Below, piece by piece: positions 8,978 through 18,605 of a stretch of DNA of 64,000 nucleotides. A program made the position numbers and the translations under genes. Where the stretch lies: contig NZ_JYOO01000024.1 of the NCBI RefSeq assembly GCF_000956595.1, positions 1-64,000 on the forward strand, read 5' to 3'. Source of the DNA: Priestia aryabhattai B8W22. GTDB taxonomy: Bacteria > Bacillota > Bacilli > Bacillales > Bacillaceae_H. The notes under the pieces were generated by a model. It was not told the DNA's origin, ran no database searches, and saw only the letters and a program-made list of their open reading frames with translations. How positions within the stretch are numbered: position 1 is the first letter of the stretch; each line of letters begins with the position of its first letter.

Positions 8978-9346
8978 TAGCCATTTTACAGCTGCAACAA
9001 CAATTAAAATCCAAGCCACAATAAACGCTACTCCACCTAGGGGAGTAATTGCACCGAGAACTTTAATGCCGGACGTACTTAATACATAAAGACTGCCTGA
9101 AAACAGCACAATCCCTGCGAACATAATCCAGCCCGAAGCTGTTAACAAAGAAGACTGAGGAAATTTGCTTAATAGAAACGCAATGACAAACAGCCCCATT
9201 GCATGGAACATCTGGTACTGCACTCCTGTTTTCCATACCTCTAAATACTTCTCTGAGATTTTCCCTTCTAACCCGTGTGCTCCAAAAGCACCAAGAGCAA
9301 CCGCTAACATCGCATTGATTGCACCGATTATTAAAAATAGTTTCAT
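8975..9346 (-). CDS. ywdK: DUF423 membrane protein (YwdK)
   Basis: A 123-residue protein with four hydrophobic segments. The N terminus has AMLAVALGAFGAHGLEGKIS, the DUF423 signature, and WKTGVQYQMFHAMGL follows. Function is unknown in all organisms as far as I know. The ATG follows GAGGAGAAAAAA. It is 15 bases downstream of ywdI on the same strand. Confidence 0.9.
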   Translation of the reverse strand: MKLFLIIGAINAMLAVALGAFGAHGLEGKISEKYLEVWKTGVQYQMFHAMGLFVIAFLLSKFPQSSLLTASGWIMFAGIVLFSGSLYVLSTSGIKVLGAITPLGGVAFIVAWILIVVAAVKWL

Positions 9347-9361
9347 TTTTTTCTCCTCACT

Positions 9362-9679
9362 TTAGAAATCAAACAAACTATCGCCGTTTGCATCATCTGA
9401 TTTCAATTTCGTTCCCTCAAAATTAGGTTTGGATGACTGAATAATCTGTTGCTGCATAATCTCAGGCGATTGCATAATTTCCGGTGAAGACATGACAACA
9501 GGTTTTGAAACCGAGACAGGTTTCGATACTGGAACCTCTTCATTTTGATCTAATGCAAGCTCACACAGTGCTTTTATGGCAACCAATTGATCTCGAACGT
9601 TCGCACTATTCGAATGGTGCTTTGCTTTTTGTACTTCTGCACCAATTTTATCAAGGAGCTGCGCCATTTTTATATCCAT
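9362..9679 (-). CDS. ywdI: YwdI family small protein
   Basis: A 105-residue soluble protein. The N-terminal 50 residues form a predicted helical pair (MAQLLDKIGAEVQKAKHHS; VRDQLVAIKALCELAL). The C-terminal half is low complexity with short tandem repeats (SKPV twice, SPEIMQ twice) and ends in a Gly-Asp-rich tail (DANGDSLFDF). It corresponds by position and N-terminal sequence to YwdI of B. subtilis. Function unknown. The start follows GAGGTG at five bases. Confidence 0.8.
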   Translation of the reverse strand: MDIKMAQLLDKIGAEVQKAKHHSNSANVRDQLVAIKALCELALDQNEEVPVSKPVSVSKPVVMSSPEIMQSPEIMQQQIIQSSKPNFEGTKLKSDDANGDSLFDF

Positions 9680-9782
9680 GTAGACACCTCATCTTACATT
9701 CAATATGACTTTATACAGCTATTTTATCAAAAGATGAAATAGGAGGCTATGTCTGAAGCTAATCTTCATGAAATGCTCACTT

Positions 9783-10457
9783 TTACACATCATCAATTTG
9801 CCAATCGATGGATTGACGTCCGTGTTGGAGCAAAAACTCATTTGCTCGTTGAAAATGATTATTGCCAAAAAAGCCTCGATTAGCTGAAAATGGGCTAGGA
9901 TGCGGGCTTTCCAAAATTAAATGATGGGAATGATGAATGAGCTCTTTTTTAGCTTGTGCATGTTTGCCCCACAGCAAAAACACGACTGGCTCCTCTTTTT
10001 GTGCCACTAATTCAATAATGCGGTCGGTCAGCTGTTCCCATCCTTTTCCTTTGTGAGAATTCGCTTCTCCTTTTCTAACTGTTAAAACAGTGTTAAGCAA
10101 AAGAACACCTTGTTCTGCCCATTTGACTAAATAACCGTTATTCGGAATGTGATAATCCATTTCATTTTTCAGCTCTTTGTAAATATTCACTAAAGAAGGC
10201 GGTGTTTTTACTCCTGGCTGAACAGAGAAGCTCAGTCCATGCGCTTGATTTGGTCCATGATAAGGATCTTGTCCCAATATGACAACTTTTACATTTTTAT
10301 AATCCGTATAGTGTAAAGCGTTAAAAATATCATATTTATCAGGGTAAATGGTGTGGTGATTATATTCATCCACTAAGAATTCTCGAAGCTGTATGTAATA
10401 GTCTTTTTGAAATTCTTCTTCTAATAAAGGAGCCCAGTCATTTTTTAAAATACTCAT
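9783..10457 (-). CDS. ung: Uracil-DNA glycosylase
   Basis: A 224-residue family 1 UDG that removes uracil from DNA in base-excision repair. [18 protein letters not shown] near residues 61-78 has the catalytic Asp and the water-activating loop, and [20 protein letters not shown] near residues 183-202 is the minor-groove intercalation loop with His. Length matches bacterial Ung. AGGTG precedes the ATG. It sits 103 bases upstream of ywdI on the same strand. Confidence 0.96.
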   Translation of the reverse strand: MSILKNDWAPLLEEEFQKDYYIQLREFLVDEYNHHTIYPDKYDIFNALHYTDYKNVKVVILGQDPYHGPNQAHGLSFSVQPGVKTPPSLVNIYKELKNEMDYHIPNNGYLVKWAEQGVLLLNTVLTVRKGEANSHKGKGWEQLTDRIIELVAQKEEPVVFLLWGKHAQAKKELIHHSHHLILESPHPSPFSANRGFFGNNHFQRANEFLLQHGRQSIDWQIDDV

Positions 10458-10634
10458 TGCTTATCACCTCATAATAATCTTTTTTGTTATTTTATCGTAA
10501 ACTCTGCCCCCTGCTCAAACGTTGCCTGCTTTAAATATGCTGAGAGCCTGGGCATATTTTAATATTGTCATGTTCAATGAAACTTTGTATACACTTATAA
10601 AGAGTGTATTTTTATATTAAAGGAGGGATTCCAT

Positions 10635-11024
10635 ATGATCATCAGCAATCCCCACCAAATAGACGTAACCTACAGCCTGGGTGTTACACCCGTTGAACCG
10701 ATGATACCAAGAAAATACACCGTTTTCCCAGGTCAACACACTTCTGTTCCTTCCATTCAAATCGGCATTGAATTTGCCTACGATCATATGCAAAAAGAGC
10801 GGAACGAATATTTAGCATCCTTCGTCTTCGATAAAGGTTTTTATTCCCTTACTGTGTATTATTACATCGGTGCGCATACATCAACAGATGAAACCATTAC
10901 ACGCTACCTTCACTTTTTAGAACAGCTCCCTGTCATTCTATCGTCTATCTATCACGCTGATGCTTCTTTTTTCGAAAAACATCCACTTTTAATGCACTGT
11001 CCTACTTTTTATCATTGCCGATAG
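10635..11024 (+). CDS. Staygreen-like small protein (tentative)
   Basis: A 129-residue protein with an excellent ribosome site (AAAGGAGGGATTCC before ATG). From memory, the pattern of a PxxxRKYT segment near residue 25, an IQIGIEFAYDHMQKERNEYLASF segment, an R-x-x-x-F-x-x-LP segment, and a late FFEKHPLLMHCPTFYH resembles bacterial staygreen-family proteins, whose plant relatives act in chlorophyll breakdown. The bacterial role is unknown, and the usual LTHSDxTG stretch is replaced by an unrelated segment here. No signal peptide or membrane segment. If the match fails, treat it as hypothetical. Confidence 0.6.
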   Translation: MIISNPHQIDVTYSLGVTPVEPMIPRKYTVFPGQHTSVPSIQIGIEFAYDHMQKERNEYLASFVFDKGFYSLTVYYYIGAHTSTDETITRYLHFLEQLPVILSSIYHADASFFEKHPLLMHCPTFYHCR

Positions 11025-11085
11025 CCCTGAGCTGCCATTTTCAACAAAAAAATCTATCGGTTCCCTGTATCAATATAAATAAATG

Positions 11086-11122
11086 AGAAAAGCTACTGTT
11101 AAAATAACAGTAGCTTTTTCTC
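11086..11122 (+). terminator. Terminator after the staygreen-like gene
   Basis: AAAAGCTACTGTT (11088-11100) pairs with AACAGTAGCTTTTT (11106-11119). Confidence 0.92.
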
Positions 11123-11387
11123 CGTATTCGAAACAAAATACTTTTAAACTTGTTAAAAACATGGAATAATAACTACAAATTGTTTTAATCTATTTGCGTT
11201 AACCCTTTAAAATCGTTACAATTTATTAGTAGTTCTATACATAAAGGAAAAGGTAAACAAGCAATCATTCGTTTGTTTATAAAGGCCGGGTTTAACGGGC
11301 AATGAATCCCCAGATTTCATTTAAGTGTTGTCTGTTAAAGCGGAAAAAAATTGAACGTAACTACGACAAAGTGAGGTCCTAGAAGTA
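11123..11387 (+). promoter_or_regulatory. Intergenic leader of zwf
   Basis: AT-rich non-coding stretch holding the zwf promoter and leader. A small GC-richer patch with CCGGGTTTAACGGG lies at about 11286-11300. I recognise no riboswitch, T-box or cre site. Confidence 0.4.
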
Positions 11388-12890
11388 ATGACAAATGTAC
11401 AACCAAAATCCATTATCGTAATTTTTGGCGCTACAGGTGATTTAGCAAAACGCAAGTTATTCCCCTCTATTTTCCGCTTATATAAAGCGAACAAACTATC
11501 GGAAGATTTCGCTGTTGTTGGTGTCGCAAGAAGACCTTGGACTAATGACGAATTACGCGAAAATGTAAAAAAATCAGTGAGCAGTTTCAAAAACAGTGAC
11601 GCTGACATTGAAAAGTTTGCTTCACATTTTTATTACCAACCGTTTGACGTAACAGATGTCGCTTCTTATCAAGAATTAAAAAGCCTAACAGAAAGCCTTG
11701 ATGAGCAATACAACGTGCCTGGAAATCGTATTTTCTATCTAGCAATGGCACCTGAATTTTTCGGAACAATTGCTTCGAATTTAAAAAATGAAGGTTTAAC
11801 ACAAACAGAAGGTTGGAGTCGCCTAGTCATTGAAAAGCCGTTTGGCCATGATTATCCTTCTGCTAAAGAATTAAATGAACAAATTCGCCATGCATTTAAG
11901 GAAGATCAAATTTATCGTATCGACCACTACCTCGGTAAAGAAATGGTGCAAAATATCGAAGTTATCCGTTTTGCAAATGCTCTATTTGAACCGATGTGGA
12001 ACAATCAATACATTTCAAACATCCAAATTACGTCTAGCGAGACGCTTGGTGTAGAAGATCGTGGCCGTTACTATGAATCTTCAGGCGCCCTTCGAGATAT
12101 GGTACAAAACCATATGCTTCAAATGGTGGCCCTGCTTGCAATGGAACCGCCGATTAAATTAACACCGGAAGAAATTCGCAGTGAAAAAGTAAAAGTACTG
12201 CGTGCTCTTCGCTCTTTATCAGTGGATGAAGTAGATGATTATTTTGTACGAGGCCAATACGGCAAAGGTGTACTTGAAGGAGAAGAAGTTATCGGCTATC
12301 GCGAAGGAAACTCGGTTGATCCTGAGTCTAATACCGCAACGTTTGTATCTGGTAAGCTTATGATTGATAACTTCAGATGGGCTGGCGTACCGATTTATAT
12401 CCGTACAGGTAAACGCATGAAAGAAAAAGCAACGACAATTGTTGTACAGTTCAAAGACTTACCAATGAACCTGTACTTCAATAAAGATAAAGAAATTCAT
12501 CCAAACTTGCTTGTCATTCATATCCAACCGGAAGAAGGCATTACGCTTCACTTAAACGCGCGTAAAACGCCAGGTGCCACATCATCCACACCGATTAACT
12601 TGAACTATTGCAATAACTGTGGAGATAAAATGAATACACCGGAAGCTTATGAACGCCTTATTTATGATTGCATGCTTGGAGATGCAACGAACTTTACTCA
12701 CTGGGATGAAGTAGCCCTTTCTTGGAAATTTGTTGATACTATTTCAGAAGCATGGGAAAGTACAAAAGCACAAAACTTCCCGAACTACGAATCAGGTTCA
12801 ATGGGACCAAAAGAATCAGACGCATTGCTCGCTGAAGACGGTTTCCACTGGTGGCCAGTCGGAGAAGACAACTTCTCACCTAAAGAGTAA
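11388..12890 (+). CDS. zwf: Glucose-6-phosphate 1-dehydrogenase
   Basis: First enzyme of the oxidative pentose phosphate pathway, oxidising glucose 6-phosphate with NADP+. The 500-residue length is usual. IFGATGDLAKRKL near residues 12-24 is the nucleotide-binding turn, and RIDHYLGKEMVQN near residues 178-190 is the substrate and catalytic site with its His and Lys. The ATG follows GTGAGGTCC. It converges with gnd, which encodes the third enzyme of the same pathway; both share one terminator. Confidence 0.96.
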   Translation: MTNVQPKSIIVIFGATGDLAKRKLFPSIFRLYKANKLSEDFAVVGVARRPWTNDELRENVKKSVSSFKNSDADIEKFASHFYYQPFDVTDVASYQELKSLTESLDEQYNVPGNRIFYLAMAPEFFGTIASNLKNEGLTQTEGWSRLVIEKPFGHDYPSAKELNEQIRHAFKEDQIYRIDHYLGKEMVQNIEVIRFANALFEPMWNNQYISNIQITSSETLGVEDRGRYYESSGALRDMVQNHMLQMVALLAMEPPIKLTPEEIRSEKVKVLRALRSLSVDEVDDYFVRGQYGKGVLEGEEVIGYREGNSVDPESNTATFVSGKLMIDNFRWAGVPIYIRTGKRMKEKATTIVVQFKDLPMNLYFNKDKEIHPNLLVIHIQPEEGITLHLNARKTPGATSSTPINLNYCNNCGDKMNTPEAYERLIYDCMLGDATNFTHWDEVALSWKFVDTISEAWESTKAQNFPNYESGSMGPKESDALLAEDGFHWWPVGEDNFSPKE

Positions 12891-12892
12891 AT

Positions 12893-12930
12893 AAAAAAAA
12901 GCAGCTGTAGTATACAGCTGCTTTTCTTAT
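12893..12930. terminator. Bidirectional terminator zwf/gnd
   Basis: GCAGCTGTA (12901-12909) pairs with TACAGCTGC (12913-12921), with an A-run on the left and T-rich sequence on the right. Confidence 0.9.
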
Positions 12931-12933
12931 TTT

Positions 12934-14346
12934 TTATTTTAACCACTCAGTATGGAATACGCCCTCTTTATCAACACGTTGATATGTGTGAGCTCCGAAG
13001 TAGTCACGTTGCGCTTGTAAAAGGTTCGCTGGTAGCGTTTCTGTACGGTAGCTGTCATAGTAAGCTAATGCACTTGAGAAACTTGGTACAGGAATACCTT
13101 GTTTAACCGCAATTGAAATAACTTCACGAAGAGCCGATTGATAGCCTTCTACAATATCCTTGAAGTATGGGTCTAACAATAAGTTTGTTAGATCTGCATC
13201 GCGATCGTAAGCTTCTTTAATTTTTTGTAAGAATTGTGCACGGATGATACAACCACCACGGAAGATCATTGCAATATCACCGTACTGTAAATTCCAGTCA
13301 TATTCTTCAGAAGCTGCTTTCATTTGAGCAAACCCTTGCGCATATGAACAAATTTTACTCATGTACAATGCTTTACGAATTGCTTCTACTAATTCGGTTT
13401 TATCGCCTTCAAATGCAGCTGCATTAGGACCGCTCAATACTTTGCTTGCTTTTACACGTTCTTCTTTCATAGCTGAAATAAAGCGTGCAAATACAGATTC
13501 CGTAATGATTGGTAGTGGTACACCTAAATCAAGCGCACTTTGGCTTGTCCATTTACCTGTACCTTTTTGACCTGCAGTATCTAAAATAACGTCTACAAGT
13601 GCTTTTCCTGTTTCTTCATCTTTTTTCGTAAAGATATCAGCTGTGATCTCAATTAAGTAGCTATCTAGCTCGCCTTTATTCCATTCAGCAAATACTTCAT
13701 GTAATTCATCTGTTTCTAAGCCTAATACGTTTTTCATAATGAAGTATGCTTCACAAATTAACTGCATATCGCCATACTCGATACCGTTATGAACCATTTT
13801 CACGTAGTGACCTGCACCATTTGGTCCAATGTACGTGCAGCAATCATCGCCTTCAACTTTCGCTGAAATAGCTGTTAAGATTGGTTTTACAAGTTCATAT
13901 GCTTCTTTTTGTCCGCCAGGCATGATTGAAGGTCCTTTTAATGCGCCTTCTTCTCCGCCGGATACGCCTGTACCGATGAAATGGATACCTAATTCTTCTA
14001 GCTCTTTGTTACGACGAATTGTATCCTGGAAGAATGTATTTCCGCCATCGATTAAAATGTCGCCTTTTTCTAAGTATGGTTTTAACGAATCAATTGTTGC
14101 ATCTGTAGCAGCACCAGCTTTAACCATTAATAAAATTTTACGCGGTTTTTCAAGAGAATTAATAAACTCTTCCACACTGTATGTACCTGCAAAATTTTTA
14201 CCTTCTGCTTCTGTTTTTAGGAACTCTTCTGTCTTTTCAGGAGAGCGGTTATAAACTGAAACAGAATAGCCTCTGCTCTCAATGTTTAGCGCCAAGTTTT
14301 TCCCCATAACCGCTAAACCGATAACACCGATTTGTTGTTTTGCCAT
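12934..14346 (-). CDS. gndA: 6-phosphogluconate dehydrogenase, decarboxylating
   Basis: Oxidises and decarboxylates 6-phosphogluconate to ribulose 5-phosphate. The 470-residue length and the long C-terminal helical domain are those of the NADP-dependent dimeric enzyme. [17 protein letters not shown] near residues 6-22 is the Rossmann motif, [21 protein letters not shown] near residue 126 is substrate-binding, and [13 protein letters not shown] near residue 183 has the catalytic Lys. The ATG follows GAAGGGAAG. Together with zwf opposite it, this is a compact pentose phosphate locus. Confidence 0.96.
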   Translation of the reverse strand: MAKQQIGVIGLAVMGKNLALNIESRGYSVSVYNRSPEKTEEFLKTEAEGKNFAGTYSVEEFINSLEKPRKILLMVKAGAATDATIDSLKPYLEKGDILIDGGNTFFQDTIRRNKELEELGIHFIGTGVSGGEEGALKGPSIMPGGQKEAYELVKPILTAISAKVEGDDCCTYIGPNGAGHYVKMVHNGIEYGDMQLICEAYFIMKNVLGLETDELHEVFAEWNKGELDSYLIEITADIFTKKDEETGKALVDVILDTAGQKGTGKWTSQSALDLGVPLPIITESVFARFISAMKEERVKASKVLSGPNAAAFEGDKTELVEAIRKALYMSKICSYAQGFAQMKAASEEYDWNLQYGDIAMIFRGGCIIRAQFLQKIKEAYDRDADLTNLLLDPYFKDIVEGYQSALREVISIAVKQGIPVPSFSSALAYYDSYRTETLPANLLQAQRDYFGAHTYQRVDKEGVFHTEWLK

Positions 14347-14742
14347 GTTAAATTCTTCCCTTCATGTGTAATATGAATTGGTCAACCTAATCGTAACTGA
14401 ACATATCATAAAGAAAGTTACAGATTCAAGTTTGATATAACCATAATCATACGTTTTATTATACACACTTGAAAAGAATCATGCTCACCGAACATTGATT
14501 ATTTTGAAGAAAATTTCGATAAAATAAGTGAAATGAACGCAGTTACTAATCATCCGTACATTCTTAACTACTTTTAGACGCATTTTAACATTTTCTTAAA
14601 CAATTACTTTTGTTAAAATATTAAGCAGTTAATCATTTCAACGAATTGATGATCAACACGGTTGTTACCGTTTTACTATATTTACTGCAGCTAAAAAGGC
14701 CGCACTAGTACTTATTTTGTTTTATGAAGAGGGATTTTATAT
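14347..14742. other. Divergent intergenic region gnd/adeR
   Basis: About 396 AT-rich bases containing the promoters of gnd (leftward) and adeR (rightward). A short palindrome TTGAT-G-ATCAA is at 14646-14656. I find no open reading frame with a ribosome site and no recognisable RNA element. Confidence 0.5.
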
Positions 14743-15978
14743 ATGACGAAACCAATCAAAGATCCGTTCAAAGAAAATTTTGATACGCTTGAAGAATTCG
14801 CTGATCGCATTAGCGAGGTATTGAATTGTCCTATTACGATTGAAGATGCTAATCATCGCTTATTAGCTTATAGCACCCATGACGAAAGAACGGACCAGGC
14901 GCGTATTGCCACGATTATTGGAAGAAGAGTTCCGGAAAAAGTCATCAACAACTTATGGAAAGAAGGCATTATTCCTAAACTACTTGAGACAAATGAACCT
15001 GTGCGAGTGAAAAATATAAATGAAATTGGGCTTGGAGATCGTATAGCTATTTCCATCTGGAAAAATGAAGAAGTTCTAGGATTCATCTGGGCTGTTGAAA
15101 TTGAGAAAGCCTTAGGCGATGAAGAAGTAGAACTATTAAAAAAAGCTGCGAATGTATTAAAAAACAAATTGCTGCAGCTTCAAATTCGAAAATATAAACG
15201 AGAAGAGCGCTCACAGGAATTTTTCTGGAAATTATTAACTGGTCATATTAAGTCTCGCCAAGAAATTTCAGAAGCGTTTTATGAAGCTCAAATTACGGCT
15301 CCATCAACGTTTTCCATTGCTATCTTCCGCTTCCAAGAAGATATTACGCCTGAAGCTGAACGCCAAATCTCGTATATGTTAAAAACAATGCATCGCTTGA
15401 AAATCGTTCTTTATACGATTGATTGCAATGATTTAATCTTACTGCTTTCTTTGGATGCGGTTGAAAATCCTCTTGATGAACAGCGAGATTTTGTAGACTA
15501 TTTTAGAGGTAACATGTATGAACGCTTTGATGTTACTCAAATTAAAGCCAGCTGCAGCAGTATTTATTCATCGCACGATCATATCGAAAAAAGCTATAAA
15601 GAAGCCTTGAACGTATTAGATATGAAAAGTAAGTTTCCAGAAGAAACGAAAGAGATTATTAACTATCAAGAATTAGGTATTTATCAATTTCTAGATGTTA
15701 TTTTAGACAAGCGCGTGCAAGATCAATTTGAAAACCATTCTTTAAAGAAGCTAACTGATTACGATCTTCGTCATAATAGCAACTTGGTGGAGACTCTCGA
15801 AGTATTTTTAAATAATGATAATAACATTAACGAAGCAGCCAAAGAATTAAATGTGCATATGAATACACTTAGCTATCGGTTAAAGCGAATTTCCGAGATT
15901 GGTGATATCAACTTAAAGGACGTTAATCAAAAAATGACTCTTTATATTGATATTAAGTTAATGAAATATAAAAAATAA
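14743..15978 (+). CDS. adeR: CdaR/PucR-family activator, probably AdeR
   Basis: A 411-residue transcription factor. The N-terminal half looks GAF-like (CPITIEDANHRLLAYSTHDE near residues 31-50), and the C-terminal helix-turn-helix (FLNNDNNINEAAKELNVHMNTLSYRLKRISEI, about residues 352-383) is the PucR/CdaR type. It lies directly upstream of ald on the same strand, and in B. subtilis AdeR activates ald, so function follows from context. The ligand is unknown. A strong terminator separates it from ald. Confidence 0.85.
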   Translation: MTKPIKDPFKENFDTLEEFADRISEVLNCPITIEDANHRLLAYSTHDERTDQARIATIIGRRVPEKVINNLWKEGIIPKLLETNEPVRVKNINEIGLGDRIAISIWKNEEVLGFIWAVEIEKALGDEEVELLKKAANVLKNKLLQLQIRKYKREERSQEFFWKLLTGHIKSRQEISEAFYEAQITAPSTFSIAIFRFQEDITPEAERQISYMLKTMHRLKIVLYTIDCNDLILLLSLDAVENPLDEQRDFVDYFRGNMYERFDVTQIKASCSSIYSSHDHIEKSYKEALNVLDMKSKFPEETKEIINYQELGIYQFLDVILDKRVQDQFENHSLKKLTDYDLRHNSNLVETLEVFLNNDNNINEAAKELNVHMNTLSYRLKRISEIGDINLKDVNQKMTLYIDIKLMKYKK

Positions 15979-16004
15979 CAGATAATGTAACTTCTTTTAA
16001 CATT

Positions 16005-16048
16005 GAGCTATTCATTTATTAGAAAATAAATGAATAGCTCTTTTTTTA
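16005..16048 (+). terminator. Terminator after adeR
   Basis: GAGCTATTCATTTATT (16005-16020) pairs perfectly with AATAAATGAATAGCTC (16025-16040), followed by seven or more T. Confidence 0.95.
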
Positions 16049-16104
16049 CCTTTTATTTCCTTATGATGTTAGGTGGCCTTACATAAAAACCAAAAATTCC
16101 GATA

Positions 16105-16118
16105 AGTAAGCGTTTACA
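16105..16118 (-). promoter_or_regulatory. Candidate CcpA cre site upstream of ald
   Basis: Read on the minus strand, TGTAAACGCTTACT matches the cre consensus TGWAANCGNTNWCA at 13 of 14 positions. It lies about 110 bases before the ald start, so carbon control of alanine use is likely. Confidence 0.65.
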
Positions 16119-16229
16119 TTTGTGTGTTTAAACAAAAACCACTTCTTCAATTCTTCTTTCTAGACAAAGAAATTCCACAAAACTTTCTTTATACTAAAGG
16201 TACACAAACGACCAAGGGGGAAATTAATC

Positions 16230-17363
16230 ATGATTATTGGCGTACCAAAAGAAATCAAAAACAACGAAAACCGAGTAGCGATTACACCAGCAGGCGTAGC
16301 ATCATTTGTTGGTACAGGTCATCGTGTATTAATTGAAAATGAAGCGGGTATTGGAAGTAACTTCACAAATGAAGATTATGTAAAAGCTGGAGCTGAAATT
16401 GTTGAGACAGCAGCTGACGTTTGGGCACAAGCTGAAATGATCATGAAAGTAAAAGAACCATTAGCAAGTGAATACGGTTATTTTAGACCAGGTCTTATCT
16501 TATTCACATACCTTCACTTAGCAGCTGAACCAGCACTTGCAAAGGCATTAAAAGATAGCGGCGTAACAGCTATTGCTTATGAAACAGTGGCGGTAAATCG
16601 TACATTGCCTCTATTAACACCTATGAGTGAAGTAGCAGGTCGTATGGCTGCTCAAATCGGTGCACAATTCCTTCAAAAATCAAACGGTGGAAAAGGAATT
16701 TTATTAGCAGGCGTTCCCGGAGTTAGCCGCGGAAAAGTAACGATTATTGGAGGCGGCGGTGTTGGTACAAATGCTGCAAAAATCGCAATCGGCCTCGGTG
16801 CTGATGTAACAATTATTGATTTAAGTCCTGAACGCCTACGTCAATTAGACGATATCTTTGGCAACCAAATCAATACGCTAGTTTCAAATCCTTATAATAT
16901 TGCGGATGCAGTAGCAGAGTCAGATTTAGTGATTGGCGCAGTATTAATCCCAGGTGCAAAAGCTCCAAAACTAGTAACAGAAGAAATGGTGAAATCAATG
17001 AAGCCAGGTTCTGTTATTGTTGACGTAGCAATCGACCAAGGTGGTATCGTTGAAACAATCGATCACATTACAACACACGATCAGCCGACGTATGAAAAGC
17101 ACGGTGTTGTACACTATGCAGTTGCAAACATGCCGGGAGCTGTTCCTCGCACGTCAACGATTGCTCTAACAAATGTAACGGTACCTTACGCACTTCAAAT
17201 TGCTTCTAAAGGTGTTCACAAAGCAATCGCTCAAAACGAAGCGTTAAAATTAGGAGTGAACGTTGCAAACGGAGCCATTACGTACGAAGCAGTTGCACAT
17301 GATTTAGGTTATGATTATGTATCAGTAGACGTAGCTCTTGAAAAAGAATTAGCTTCTATCTAA
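16230..17363 (+). CDS. ald: Alanine dehydrogenase
   Basis: NAD-dependent L-alanine dehydrogenase giving pyruvate and ammonia, used for alanine catabolism and needed for normal sporulation in Bacillus. 377 residues, family length. The N-terminal [20 protein letters not shown], the catalytic Lys in KVKEPL and His in YLHLAAEP (near residues 74 and 95), and the nucleotide motif [17 protein letters not shown] near residue 170 are all present. The start follows AAGGGGGAAATTAATC. Preceded by its likely activator AdeR and a cre site. Confidence 0.97.
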   Translation: MIIGVPKEIKNNENRVAITPAGVASFVGTGHRVLIENEAGIGSNFTNEDYVKAGAEIVETAADVWAQAEMIMKVKEPLASEYGYFRPGLILFTYLHLAAEPALAKALKDSGVTAIAYETVAVNRTLPLLTPMSEVAGRMAAQIGAQFLQKSNGGKGILLAGVPGVSRGKVTIIGGGGVGTNAAKIAIGLGADVTIIDLSPERLRQLDDIFGNQINTLVSNPYNIADAVAESDLVIGAVLIPGAKAPKLVTEEMVKSMKPGSVIVDVAIDQGGIVETIDHITTHDQPTYEKHGVVHYAVANMPGAVPRTSTIALTNVTVPYALQIASKGVHKAIAQNEALKLGVNVANGAITYEAVAHDLGYDYVSVDVALEKELASI

Positions 17364-17372
17364 TAAATAGTG

Positions 17373-17409
17373 AAAAACGTCCTTAACCCTCTGTTAAGGG
17401 CGTTTTTAT
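17373..17409 (+). terminator. Terminator after ald
   Basis: AAAAACGTCCTTAAC (17373-17387) pairs with GTTAAGGGCGTTTTT (17393-17407) with one wobble. Confidence 0.9.
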
Positions 17410-17425
17410 TTTGAATGAACAACAA

Positions 17426-18217
17426 TTAGCTGTAAAAAACGCGACTATTTAAAGCTTTGTATATCTGTTCACCGGTAATCTCCGGTACTATTGGCCAGAA
17501 TTCAGGAGTAGGAAACATAAGGTTACCAGGCGTTCTGTTATGATTTCTATCTAGTTCATGAAAAGGTTCTGGATCATCCGTCTCGCTAAACCGATTCGTA
17601 ATAAACATAAAATGACCTAATTCATGTGCGAGGAGATACTCATCTGTACTTGCATTTGTCATAATAATAAGCGGAAAAGAGTTATATGTTACAGCAAGAG
17701 TAGATGAATAGTCAAAATTAATAGGCCCAAATCTGTTTCCATTCATATAAAACACATATACATCAGCGTTTTGACAAATTTTTCGGCCAGTTTTAAGCAT
17801 TGCTTGTACCATTGTGAGATGACTAGCCCCTCCAATTGGAAAGTTTTCCGCATTGCTAACAATGCCACTGATGTTTTCTAAAAAAACAAATGAACGTGTA
17901 ATGGTAAATGTAACACCTTGGATTAATCGGTTTTTCTCATATTGTTTCCATATCCTATTAGCAGCCGCTATGTCTCTTTTTACACGGTTGGGAACTATAG
18001 ACTGATTATCTTTGGAATTTCGATCAACTTTAGCTCCTGGTAATACGATTATACAAACATTTAAAGTACCTGTCTTAATAGTTTTGAAGTTATCGCTTAT
18101 TAAATTCGATTTTATATAACAATCTTTGTGATCTTTCTTTTGAAGTTGTGACTGATTAGAAGAATCCGGGCCGTCTTTATAACTGTCATGATTATAATGT
18201 TTTTTTATGTGAATCAC
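17426..18217 (-). CDS. Putative zinc metalloprotease of unknown family
   Basis: A 263-residue protein I do not recognise as a named family. HELGHFMF at about residues 198-205 is an HExxH zinc site, followed by His220 and His226 and by GNLMFP near residue 231, which could be a Met-turn. At the metzincin third-ligand position (+10) there is Asn and the usual Gly is missing, so classical metzincin assignment fails. No signal peptide; the first 50 residues are Lys-, Asp- and Ser-rich and charged. The TATGTG...ATG start follows GAAAGGGTG. It stands between the ald and pdxK units and looks accessory. Substrate and location unknown. Confidence 0.7.
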   Translation of the reverse strand: MIHIKKHYNHDSYKDGPDSSNQSQLQKKDHKDCYIKSNLISDNFKTIKTGTLNVCIIVLPGAKVDRNSKDNQSIVPNRVKRDIAAANRIWKQYEKNRLIQGVTFTITRSFVFLENISGIVSNAENFPIGGASHLTMVQAMLKTGRKICQNADVYVFYMNGNRFGPINFDYSSTLAVTYNSFPLIIMTNASTDEYLLAHELGHFMFITNRFSETDDPEPFHELDRNHNRTPGNLMFPTPEFWPIVPEITGEQIYKALNSRVFYS

Positions 18218-18605
18218 CCTTTCTTAAGTTTCTATTTATTTTATTCATTAAGAAAAAGAGTGCTTGTACAATAAGGTAAAAAGCCTTTTAATAAGAGGTT
18301 TTTTAGCATACGATTACTTCTGAAGGTGGCTACCCTTAAGTTTATGTAAAGTAAATGTTCAAGCCACCTTACATTTCATTCGTTAACTTTCATTTAACTC
18401 ATGCTTCACAGTCAGTCATAATAATTCTAAATTACACTTAGGATTCATACAGTTTTTAGAAATTGAATATCTACATTAAAAGCGATAAAATAGAAGAAAA
18501 AGTGAATGGAAGAAATTTATCTAAAACACATTGGGCAACTAAAAGCCGCCCGGTAGAAATTTTACTCGATTTTCTCTATGAACTTAAAATACGGGAGGAT
18601 TTTTT
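18218..18605. other. Intergenic region before pdxK
   Basis: About 388 AT-rich bases. A perfect 9-base inverted repeat AAGGTGGCT (18323-18331) / AGCCACCTT (18362-18370) encloses 30 bases. The 3' part has GGGAGG just before pdxK. I see no supported gene. Confidence 0.5.

Noticed and set aside
10533-10560. CTGAGA with AAATATGC/GCATATTT hairpin resembling a THI-box part
   Set aside because: The rest of a TPP riboswitch is absent and the downstream gene has no thiamin link.
13829-14254. 141-codon frame antisense to gnd
   Set aside because: Shadow of a conserved gene; no supporting signals.
14347-14742. Search for riboswitch or small gene upstream of adeR
   Set aside because: Only AT-rich sequence and a short TTGATGATCAA palindrome were seen.
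18506-18556. Sixteen-codon frame before pdxK
   Set aside because: Too short, weak ribosome site and no terminator or attenuator downstream to make it a leader peptide.
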